This document shows positions 1-5,367 of a stretch of DNA of 7,194 nucleotides, piece by piece. Made by a program: the position numbers and the translations under genes. Position 1 is the stretch's first letter. Each line of letters begins with the position of its first letter. Where the stretch lies: positions 1-7,194 of the forward strand of contig JAADHL010000218.1 of the NCBI GenBank assembly GCA_013151875.1, read 5' to 3'. The DNA is from Deltaproteobacteria bacterium (GTDB lineage Bacteria > Myxococcota_A > UBA9042 > DTJE01). The notes under the pieces were generated by a model. It saw only the letters and a list, made by a program, of their open reading frames with translations, had not been told where the DNA came from and searched no databases.

Positions 1-354
1 GAGGCCGCCGAGGCGATAAAGGGCCTTCCGGACCCGGATGTTGCAGTTGAAAAACGTGTTCTGAGAGCAAGTGGCGCGTCTGGCGCCCTGGCCGTCCTGG
101 GCGCATGGCTGGAAGTCACGCGGGGGGATCGCGCCTGCGTGGACCACGCGCTGAAGAGGCTGTCTTTCTGGTCGAAGGGCGATCTGTTTCCCGGGCAATT
201 GATCACTGGTGATGACGTTCTTGGAGCCGGCATTCCAGGCGGACCGGCCGTGGGCAGGGCCCTGTCGGCGGTGGAAGATGAACAGTTGCGGAACCATATC
301 ACGACCAGGGAAGAGGCCCTCGAATTCCTGCGCTCGTTCGATCCGTCGTCTTGA
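1..354 (+). CDS. CCA-adding tRNA nucleotidyltransferase / poly(A) polymerase family, C-terminal fragment (5' end outside window)
   Basis: The reading frame is open from base 1 to the TGA at 352-354, giving 117 visible residues. The GTG at 139 is only an internal codon, since the frame and its protein-like sequence continue upstream to the window edge. The last ~50 residues resemble the C-terminal tail of class II CCA-adding enzymes and related poly(A) polymerases: an L-I-T-G-D-D-V-L segment, then G-I-P-G-G-P-A-V-G-R-A-L, then T-T-R-E-E-A-L-E-F-L. In that family this all-helical region follows the nucleotidyltransferase head and helps bind the tRNA acceptor stem; the enzyme adds or repairs the 3' CCA in the cytoplasm. 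The catalytic domain and any HD domain lie outside the window, so the exact subfamily (CCA-adding, A-adding or PcnB-like) cannot be decided. The next gene starts 56 bp downstream on the same strand and could be read through. Confidence 0.75.
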   Translation, partial: EAAEAIKGLPDPDVAVEKRVLRASGASGALAVLGAWLEVTRGDRACVDHALKRLSFWSKGDLFPGQLITGDDVLGAGIPGGPAVGRALSAVEDEQLRNHITTREEALEFLRSFDPSS

Positions 355-394
355 AATATAATTCCGGGGACTCGGGCTCGATCTCAGGATCTCT

Positions 395-401
395 AAAGGA
401 G
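395..401 (+). promoter_or_regulatory. Ribosome-binding site of the beta-propeller lipoprotein
   Basis: AAAGGAG lies 9 nt before the ATG at 411. It supports that start over the in-frame TTG at 351, which overlaps the upstream stop codon, has no such motif, and would put 20 residues in front of the signal peptide. Confidence 0.7.
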
Positions 402-410
402 TGCGTCGGC

Positions 411-1742
411 ATGAAAAAGTACCCTCTGTGGATTGTGGTTTTGGCGGCGGTTTCATGTGGGAACGAAAGTCAGGGAGGGAACGCGGACCAGGGTCCGGGG
501 TCGGACACGGTTCAGGATGCCGACGGAAGCGTCGCAAATGAGACGGCGGGCCAGGACGGCATGCAGGCGGGATCAATCAGGTGGTCGTTCCAGTTGGCCT
601 CCGGTCCCGGCGGCCAGGAGGCGGCTGATCAGGCCCTGGCAGTGGGGGAGGATGACACGGTATATGCCATGGCAAGGCCATTCGGAGGTGGCGCCAGGCT
701 GTATGCCATCGGATCGGATGGAATCCAGAAATGGGTGTTCGAAGGACTCCCTCAAGAGTGGGACGTGGGGTGTGCAGGCGTTGTATTGTCCAACTCGACG
801 AACACCCTTTACGTCCCGTGCTCGGACCATGACGGGGACCAGGTCGTGGGCAGGGTGTTCGCGGTCTCCACCGCGGGCGTTCTGCGTTGGACATTCGATC
901 TGCCCGCCGGCGATCTTCCGGTTGAAGCGGCGCTTTGGTCCCACGGCACGCCACCCGTGGACACGTTGTATCTGACTACCGAGATCCCACAGCCGGCGCC
1001 CACAAAGCCGCTGTTCCTGTACAGTATTGAATCGAATGGTCAGGCGGGCCCTGAACTGGAAGGGGACAAGGGTTTCCTGGGGCTCGCCGTGGACGACGCG
1101 TCCAACGTGTACACAACCACGCCGGACGGAAACCTGCTGGGACTGGACTCCAGCCTGGCCCAGAAATGGACTCTAGGCCTGTCCAAGGGGACCCCAAACG
1201 GGGTGCTGGCCGTGGGACCTGACGGCGCGCTGTACGTGGGTGTGACGGCACCTTCCGGGTTGGTGGCCGTAGTCTTTGATTCCACAAAGGGAAATCTGGT
1301 CGAGAAGTGGTTTTTCCCCAGCGACTCCGCGGTGGCGCAACCCAGTTTCGCCCCGGACGGGTCGATCCTGGTTGTGGACATGATTCGGGGCCTGCTGGCC
1401 CTGGACCCGGCGGACGGGACCCAACGGTGGAGTGAATCCGGGTCGGCGTCCAGCCTGTATCAAAGCGCGGTCGGCGCGGATGGGAGCGTGTATTACACCT
1501 TGGACTATGCATTGTCCGGTCGAAATCCTCAAGGGGCCGAGATGTTTGTAAACACCTCGATACGCAGCACGAATCCACCCGCGATCGGCTCTGATGGAAC
1601 GGTCTTCGCGGCGGGACTGTGCGGCGATGCATCCCAGTCCAATGACTGCATCTTCGCCATACAGGGATCGACCCCGCCCGCGCCTGGATGGTTTCGGGGG
1701 ACGGGCGGCAACGGAAATACGCGCTGGGCCGGGCACCCGTGA
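411..1742 (+). CDS. Lipoprotein with PQQ-like beta-propeller repeats
   Basis: This encodes 443 residues. The N-terminus is a lipoprotein signal (M-K-K-Y-P, hydrophobic core, then A-A-V-S-C with Cys16 as lipidation site and Gly at +2). A flexible linker of ~35 residues rich in Asp, Gly and Gln follows. The rest is a beta-propeller of PQQ-like type: Trp-centred strand motifs recur at about W58 (RWSF), W108 (KWVF), W160 (RWTF), W253 (KWTL), W300 (KWFF) and W340 (RWSE), mostly 40-52 residues apart, with a Trp-less blade near residue 205. The gaps carry the usual DG/NVY and LLALD strand pairs. The C-terminus (GWFRGTGGNGNTRWAGHP) is typical of this fold. BamB-like scaffolds and PQQ dehydrogenases share it, but no dehydrogenase active site was recognised, so a binding or scaffold role is more likely. 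Location is predicted as periplasmic or surface, anchored by lipid. The substrate is unknown. Confidence 0.8.
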   Translation: MKKYPLWIVVLAAVSCGNESQGGNADQGPGSDTVQDADGSVANETAGQDGMQAGSIRWSFQLASGPGGQEAADQALAVGEDDTVYAMARPFGGGARLYAIGSDGIQKWVFEGLPQEWDVGCAGVVLSNSTNTLYVPCSDHDGDQVVGRVFAVSTAGVLRWTFDLPAGDLPVEAALWSHGTPPVDTLYLTTEIPQPAPTKPLFLYSIESNGQAGPELEGDKGFLGLAVDDASNVYTTTPDGNLLGLDSSLAQKWTLGLSKGTPNGVLAVGPDGALYVGVTAPSGLVAVVFDSTKGNLVEKWFFPSDSAVAQPSFAPDGSILVVDMIRGLLALDPADGTQRWSESGSASSLYQSAVGADGSVYYTLDYALSGRNPQGAEMFVNTSIRSTNPPAIGSDGTVFAAGLCGDASQSNDCIFAIQGSTPPAPGWFRGTGGNGNTRWAGHP

Positions 1743-1873
1743 TCCGACTCCACACCGAGCCATCATTGTTATGATCAACCTTCTGATTTGATCGGCGAAT
1801 ATCGATGTGTCGTTTCACTTCCCCATCGTCATGGATGGGTCCCGAAAAACTGGAAATCCAAGTTTCGAAAATT

Positions 1874-1911
1874 AACCTCGGTAGGGTTTTGCCTTACGAT
1901 TTCGGAGGGTT
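1874..1911. terminator. Possible hairpin terminator between convergent genes
   Basis: On the plus strand an imperfect nested inverted repeat can be drawn. The outer arm is AACCTC (1874-1879) against GAGGGTT (1905-1911, one bulged G). The inner arm is GTAGGG (1881-1886) against CCTTAC (1892-1897, one mismatch), with loop TTTTG. It is followed by CGGTTTT. It lies between the stop of the propeller gene (1742) and the stop of the opposing operon (1929), where a terminator is expected. The stem is imperfect and the T-run short, so this is tentative. A second small hairpin, CCCATC/GATGGG at 1822-1839, has no T-run. Confidence 0.25.
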
Positions 1912-1928
1912 CGGTTTTCCGCGGGTGA

Positions 1929-2360
1929 TCATTGATCCGACACTTTGAACGTGACTTCCCTGTTCATGAATACCTTGCACATCTTTTTCGTGCACAGGCT
2001 GAAGCTGACCTTGCCGTGGATGACCGCGTTGGGACCGACCTTTCCGGCCGGTCCCAGATCAAAGGTGGCGTTTTTGCCCTTGTCGGCGGTCCTGACATCC
2101 GACTTCACGAATTTCTGTTTTGTAAGCGCTGCGCCTTTTTGAGAGTCGATCACGAGCTTGCTGGGGAACTCCTTGTTCCACTTGTAGCCTTGCTTTGCCT
2201 TGATATCCAGGGTCGCGTGGCCGTTGCCGTGCTCGTCCACCGCCAGGCTAGGCTTCAGGACATACAGTGGGTCGTCCGTCCCGGCCGATGCCGTGGCCGC
2301 CGCCCCCAGTACCAGCAGGATCAGGCCGAAACGCGATGTCGTATGTGATTTTTGCTTCAT
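1929..2360 (-). CDS. Small exported protein, possibly DsbD N-terminal-domain-like (CX4C)
   Basis: This encodes 143 residues. It has a Sec signal peptide with a hydrophobic core at ~11-22 and likely cleavage after A-S-A (residue 26), leaving a ~117-residue periplasmic domain. There is no lipobox and no further membrane segment. The mature part looks all-beta, with a G-Y-K-W-N-K-E-F-P-S-K-L segment around residues 58-69 and near the C-terminus the only two cysteines, C123-T-K-K-M-C128. A Gly-Tyr strand followed by a late cysteine pair recalls the immunoglobulin-like N-terminal domain of DsbD, which passes electrons to periplasmic thiol proteins; there the cysteines are five residues apart rather than four. 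This is an inference helped by the two thioredoxin-fold genes directly upstream. It is the last gene of the operon, 33 bp after the fusion gene, with GGAGGGG 4 nt before the ATG. It could instead be an unrelated exported beta-sandwich. Confidence 0.6.
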   Translation of the reverse strand: MKQKSHTTSRFGLILLVLGAAATASAGTDDPLYVLKPSLAVDEHGNGHATLDIKAKQGYKWNKEFPSKLVIDSQKGAALTKQKFVKSDVRTADKGKNATFDLGPAGKVGPNAVIHGKVSFSLCTKKMCKVFMNREVTFKVSDQ

Positions 2361-2393
2361 GGCTCCCCTCCGGTAATCCGACGTTTGACCTCC

Positions 2394-4313
2394 TCAAAGA
2401 TTCAGCACCAGGTCCAGCCTCGCCCCCTCGAACGGCGGCAGGTCCCTGCATGTCCCGGACACGCATACGCGACCCCCGGCAAGCATGCCTCCGAAAACAC
2501 GCAACTCGCCGCCCAGGGGCAGGACCACCTTGACCTCTCCCCCGGGGTAATGGGTGGGGTTTGCCGGAATTTCGGTGGAATATCCGTACAGAAAGGCGAT
2601 GGAGCCCTTTCCGGGCCATGCCAGGCCCACCGTTGCCAGGCCCCTGACGAAATCATGGGCCGAAAACGTGACCTTGGTCTCGCTGACATGGTTGAGGGAC
2701 AGGGTCATGGAAAACATCCGAGAGATGGGGAACGTGGCGTCGAAATCCAGGTGCCACAGGTTCACGCTGTCCGCTCCGTCGGGGGCGTTCTCGTCCCGGT
2801 ACCCCCCCGCCACCTGGATCGTGGAGTTGTCGCCCGCCTTGAGGTCGAATCCCCCGTAGGCGTGCCAGGCCCTGCCTTTTTGCCAGGCGCCCCCGTCGAA
2901 CAGGGGGCTCGAACCGTTTACCGAGTACCAGTACAGCAGGCCGTTGGCATAGAAAGTCAGGTTGGGCGTGGCCAGCCAGTCCAGCCTGGTCCTCCACCCA
3001 TGGCTGTCCTCGTTTCCCGGGATCTGCTGGTCCGCCCTCTCCAGCGTGGCCGGTTCATGGTAGGCCAGGACCCTGTCCGGCCGGCCCAGGTTCCAGTGAC
3101 GATAGTACTTGCCCTCCACCAGCCAGGTGACAGGGCCGATGTCGGACGAGATCGAGCCCGTCACGCCCCACGGAGTCTCGTCCCTGGTGGCGAAGCCCCG
3201 CCTGAGGCCCGCCGCCCCCTCCGCGCCCACGCGGACCTTGCCGAAGTCCAGCGACGTGGACCCGCCGCCCACTGCCCACAGGATGTCCCCGCCGTCCGGA
3301 GCAGCGCCAGGCAGCCCGGCCGCAACCGCGTAGGCCCCGACCTCCATGCCTTGCCTGGGCAGGATGCGCAGCTCGATCCCAGTGATCCAGTCCTTCAGGT
3401 CGCCCAGGATGCGCATGTCGATGGGATCGAAGTTTTGTGGATTGACCACGCCCCCCACCGCGGTCGCCCTGAAAATGCCCGATTTCACGTCCAGACGGCC
3501 GCCTCTGAGCGACGTGTCCGTGCCCAGGGTATCCACCCTTCGAAGTGACAGCGACATACCGCGGCCGAACTGGATGTAGTTGTCCCCGGCACGCAGGCGC
3601 ACGGACCTGAAATCAAGGTCCACGAGGAACCTCTCCAGCCTCAGGTCGGCAGAGGAGCCGTCCACTTCGTCCCCGAGGATTACGCTGTCCATCCGGGCGC
3701 TGACAGAATGCGGCCCGAAACGCAATTGAGGCTCTATCCTGGTGACGATGCCGCCCAGGTCGCCGTCGCCCGTCGCATCGAACTTCGAATGCCTCCACAA
3801 GCCCAGGCCGCGCACGGTCAGGTTGCCGTGCACTTCTTGACCGATCGGGACGCCCTCCAGGTCGCCGGCATCCGCTTTTTCCGCAGGGCCGAGCAGTTCC
3901 TCGATTGCGGCCGCCAGGTGCGCCTCGTCACCCGGTTCATATCCCGAACGGGCGTACACCTTGCGCCCCTTCGGGTCCAGCAGGACCGTGAACGGGACGC
4001 CGCCGGTCGGATTGAACCTGACCAGCAGCTCCGATTCGGAGTCCAGGATCCAGGGGGTGGTGATGCCGTACTGCGCCAGGAACCCGGGCAGTTCCGACGC
4101 GCTGGAGGGGCTGTCGATGGAAACCAGCACGACCTTCAGACCCAGGGGGGCATATTTGTGGTTTATTTCGTCGATCTCGGGCAGTTCCGCCCGACACGGG
4201 ACGCACCAGGTGGCGAAAAAGGCATAGAGGGTGCCCCTGGGTTCCAACGCGTTCGCGGGCACGGTCGCGCTCAACACAAGGCCGAGGACGAACACTGTGG
4301 CGACGCGCTTCAT
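2394..4313 (-). CDS. Secreted thioredoxin (TlpA/ResA-like) fused to outer-membrane-type beta-barrel
   Basis: This encodes 639 residues. A Sec signal peptide (cleavage probably after A-N-A at ~22) is followed almost at once by a thioredoxin fold: F-F-A-T-W-C37-V-P-C40-R active site, a V-V-L-V-S-I-D strand at 61-67, and G-G-V-P107-F-T with the expected cis-proline, ending near residue 142. A short acidic linker (~143-156) leads to about 480 residues of alternating, aromatic-rich amphipathic strands with Gly/Asn/Asp turns. These include GDNYIQFGRGMSLSLR (243-258) and DTSLRGG (266-272), resembling DUF6029-like outer-membrane proteins; that match is from memory and tentative. The C-terminus has C617-V-S-G-T-C622 and a final strand ending in V-L-N-L. 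The N-domain should act in the periplasm in thiol-disulfide exchange, tethered to a barrel in the outer membrane. It overlaps the upstream gene by ATGA, implying coupled translation. The thioredoxin part is certain; the barrel is inferred from strand pattern. Confidence 0.85.
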   Translation of the reverse strand: MKRVATVFVLGLVLSATVPANALEPRGTLYAFFATWCVPCRAELPEIDEINHKYAPLGLKVVLVSIDSPSSASELPGFLAQYGITTPWILDSESELLVRFNPTGGVPFTVLLDPKGRKVYARSGYEPGDEAHLAAAIEELLGPAEKADAGDLEGVPIGQEVHGNLTVRGLGLWRHSKFDATGDGDLGGIVTRIEPQLRFGPHSVSARMDSVILGDEVDGSSADLRLERFLVDLDFRSVRLRAGDNYIQFGRGMSLSLRRVDTLGTDTSLRGGRLDVKSGIFRATAVGGVVNPQNFDPIDMRILGDLKDWITGIELRILPRQGMEVGAYAVAAGLPGAAPDGGDILWAVGGGSTSLDFGKVRVGAEGAAGLRRGFATRDETPWGVTGSISSDIGPVTWLVEGKYYRHWNLGRPDRVLAYHEPATLERADQQIPGNEDSHGWRTRLDWLATPNLTFYANGLLYWYSVNGSSPLFDGGAWQKGRAWHAYGGFDLKAGDNSTIQVAGGYRDENAPDGADSVNLWHLDFDATFPISRMFSMTLSLNHVSETKVTFSAHDFVRGLATVGLAWPGKGSIAFLYGYSTEIPANPTHYPGGEVKVVLPLGGELRVFGGMLAGGRVCVSGTCRDLPPFEGARLDLVLNL

Positions 4314-4966
4314 TTTGGCAGCAATCCGTCAATCCTGTCGGTGAAATCAGTTGGGGGTGGGCCCGCTGATCTGAACTTGATGACTCCGTCGTGATCCACG
4401 AGGAGGTTCAAGGGGGTCTGCCCGCCAACGTCCCCGGTGAAAAGTTCCTTCACCTTGAACAAGGGATCGATGACCACAGGCAACGTCAGGCCGAACCTGT
4501 CCCGCCATTGCTTGCAGAACAGCTTGGTCGCGGGATTGCCCAGGTCGTCCTCGAAAAGGACCTGGAAGACCCTGAGGCCCCTTTTGCAGAACGCCTGATG
4601 GACATCGGTCTCCATGGTCTTGGTCTCCTGCACGCACGGGGGGCACCAGCCCGCTGAGACATTGAACAGCACCAGGTCGCTGCCGCCCACCAGGTCCCCC
4701 AGGCGCACTGGATTGCCGTCGCAGTCGTCCAGGGTGATGTCCGCCATCCTGTCGCCCACCTGGCCGCCGTAGGGTCCGGCCGGATATGTCCAGTCCGCCG
4801 GCACTTCCAGGGCCGGGCAGCCGGACGGCGAGAGCGCGTCGCCGCCGGTGTCGTCCGCCATGTCGTTCACCGCGTCACCGCCCTGGGGGCCCGAATCCGC
4901 CCCGCACCCGGCAACCAGGCCCATCAAAACCAGCGCAACCCCGATCATCGTCGTCCGTGTCATCAT
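4310..4966 (-). CDS. Thioredoxin-fold (redoxin/TlpA-like) lipoprotein, WCPPC
   Basis: This encodes 218 residues. The lipoprotein signal has lipobox L-V-A-G-C21 with Gly at +2, then an Asp/Gly-rich linker to ~48. The folded part begins with Y-P-A-G-P-Y-G-G-Q-V-G-D (61-72) and has the thioredoxin active site G-W-C108-P-P-C111 after a V-L-F-N-V-S strand. A Q-T-P185-L-N cis-proline follows before the last strands. Such proteins reduce or oxidise cysteines of exported proteins or deliver electrons for c-type cytochrome or metal-site maturation; the partner is unknown. Four extra cysteines (C50, C82, C127, C151) are unusual for a simple TlpA and could form structural disulfides. GGAGG precedes tandem ATG codons. 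It is 2 nt from the first (4966) and 5 nt from the second (4963), so the second may be the true start, shortening the protein by one residue. This is the first gene of the operon; its stop overlaps the next start. Confidence 0.87.
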   Translation of the reverse strand: MMTRTTMIGVALVLMGLVAGCGADSGPQGGDAVNDMADDTGGDALSPSGCPALEVPADWTYPAGPYGGQVGDRMADITLDDCDGNPVRLGDLVGGSDLVLFNVSAGWCPPCVQETKTMETDVHQAFCKRGLRVFQVLFEDDLGNPATKLFCKQWRDRFGLTLPVVIDPLFKVKELFTGDVGGQTPLNLLVDHDGVIKFRSAGPPPTDFTDRIDGLLPK

Positions 4967-5081
4967 GTCCTCCGCCAGACATCAAATCGCGCGTCTAGAG
5001 TACATCTACTTCATGGCGGCATTCCATGTCCACTCAAGGGGAGCAATCCGCGCCACGGATGGAGCACCGCCGGAAACCCTT

Positions 5082-5104
5082 GCATCGCGAATCGCTCGTG
5101 ATGC
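5082..5104 (+). repeat. Inverted repeat / RNA hairpin, 9-bp stem
   Basis: GCATCGCGA (5082-5090) pairs with TCGTGATGC (5096-5104) around the 5-nt loop ATCGC. As plus-strand RNA all nine positions pair, one of them a G-U. As minus-strand RNA the same position becomes a C-A mismatch, so the structure favours the plus strand. No T-run follows on either side, so it is not a typical terminator. It lies 118 nt before the small ORF and about 115 nt upstream of the minus-strand operon start, so it could be a leader structure or a protein-binding site. Confidence 0.4.
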
Positions 5105-5145
5105 CGGTCTGCTGAATAAAAACAAGGGTTATGATTGACTTGGTG

Positions 5146-5174
5146 TTGTATTTCCGGACAAACCCAAATAGATT
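5146..5174 (+). promoter_or_regulatory. Weak candidate promoter for the small ORF
   Basis: TTGTAT (5146-5151) and TAGATT (5169-5174) are 17 bp apart in an AT-rich stretch. They match the -35 and -10 consensus at 3/6 and 4/6 positions. A start near 5181 would give a ~40-nt leader to the GTG at 5222. A better -35 alone, TTGACT at 5135-5140, has no matching -10 at normal spacing. Confidence 0.2.
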
Positions 5175-5206
5175 TATCAGGTCTTTGAAAGCATGGCCTG
5201 AACCGG

Positions 5207-5217
5207 AAGGAGGTGAT
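5207..5217 (+). promoter_or_regulatory. Near-ideal extended Shine-Dalgarno sequence
   Basis: AAGGAGGTGAT is an 11-nt perfect complement of the conserved end of bacterial 16S rRNA (ATCACCTCCTT). Its GGAGG core ends 8 nt before the GTG at 5222, an optimal distance. No other ribosome-binding site in this window is nearly as strong, and it serves only the 23-codon ORF. This argues that the small ORF is translated. Confidence 0.6.
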
Positions 5218-5221
5218 TACA

Positions 5222-5293
5222 GTGAAGCGCTTCATGATTCCGCGCGTGGTTCACTGCGCCGAGGGATGTACTCTGGTCCTGGGCACGACGTAA
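5222..5293 (+). CDS. Small ORF, 23 residues, unknown function (leader peptide or small protein)
   Basis: The frame GTG AAG CGC TTC ATG ATT ... ACG ACG TAA encodes 23 residues beginning M-K-R-F-M-I-P-R-V-V-H-C and ending E-G-C-T-L-V-L-G-T-T. The N-terminus is basic, the C-terminal third is hydrophobic, and two cysteines sit four apart (C-A-E-G-C, residues 12 and 16). I do not recognise it. The main evidence for translation is the perfect extended Shine-Dalgarno eight bases upstream. It stops 74 nt before the VWA lipoprotein gene on the same strand, so it could be a translated leader controlling that gene, an independent small protein, or a precursor peptide. No modification enzyme is visible nearby, which argues weakly against the last. 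The in-frame ATG at 5234 is too far from the ribosome-binding site to be the preferred start. The frame is too short to judge coding bias. Confidence 0.45.
   Translation: MKRFMIPRVVHCAEGCTLVLGTT
5223..5234. repeat. 12-bp perfect palindrome over the small ORF start
   Basis: TGAAGCGCTTCA is its own reverse complement. It begins inside the GTG start codon of the small ORF. It could be an operator or a hairpin hiding the start, but palindromes of this size also arise by chance and no second copy was found in the window. Confidence 0.3.
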
Positions 5294-5331
5294 AACTGCC
5301 CTTTTATCCCCTGCCGCCTTAATTTAGTAAC

Positions 5332-5340
5332 TGCTACAAT
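5332..5340 (+). promoter_or_regulatory. Candidate extended -10 promoter of the first VWA lipoprotein gene
   Basis: TGCTACAAT matches the extended -10 form TGnTATAAT with one difference, in an AT-rich stretch. The region 16-18 bp upstream offers only a weak -35 (CTGCCG, 5311-5316), as is common for extended -10 promoters. Transcription from about 5347 would leave a ~20-nt leader. This would give the lipoprotein pair its own promoter, separate from the small ORF. Confidence 0.4.
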
Positions 5341-5367
5341 GTTTTTGGTTGTTCGAGATTTACGGAC

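Larger units (their letters stand above)
4967..5221. other. Divergent intergenic region before the minus-strand operon
   Basis: No conserved-looking protein is visible on either strand here. The stretch must hold the promoter of the minus-strand redox operon; I could not find a convincing -35/-10 pair for it. It contains one clear inverted repeat (5082-5104). On the plus strand it contains an AT-rich segment from about 5114 to 5180 before the small ORF at 5222. The short frames that cross it are mostly antisense to flanking genes. Confidence 0.5.

Noticed and set aside
351..410. TTG at 351 as start of the propeller lipoprotein
   Set aside because: It overlaps the previous stop codon, has no ribosome-binding site and would bury the signal peptide 20 residues inside the protein.
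976..1818. 280-residue minus-strand open frame
   Set aside because: It is antisense to the beta-propeller lipoprotein, has Arg/Pro-rich composition and no coherent fold.
2352..3548. 398-residue plus-strand open frame
   Set aside because: It lies antisense inside the thioredoxin-barrel gene. Its translation is rich in Arg, Pro, Gly and Gln without recognisable domains, as expected for an antisense frame in GC-rich DNA.
3708..4394. 228-residue plus-strand open frame
   Set aside because: It is antisense to the start of the fusion gene and the end of the thioredoxin lipoprotein, whose motifs are unmistakable. It has no signal or domain.
5207..5217. Fragment of a 16S rRNA gene (anti-Shine-Dalgarno complement)
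   Set aside because: The match is limited to the 11-nt tail and is in the orientation of a ribosome-binding site on the plus strand. The flanking sequence shows no rRNA similarity.
5011..5235. 74-residue minus-strand frame in the divergent region
   Set aside because: It runs opposite the strong Shine-Dalgarno and the small ORF, has no ribosome-binding site in front of its ATG and no recognisable features.
5131..5322. 63-residue plus-strand frame in the divergent region
   Set aside because: It reads through the strong Shine-Dalgarno in another frame, lacks a ribosome-binding site of its own, and its composition is unremarkable.
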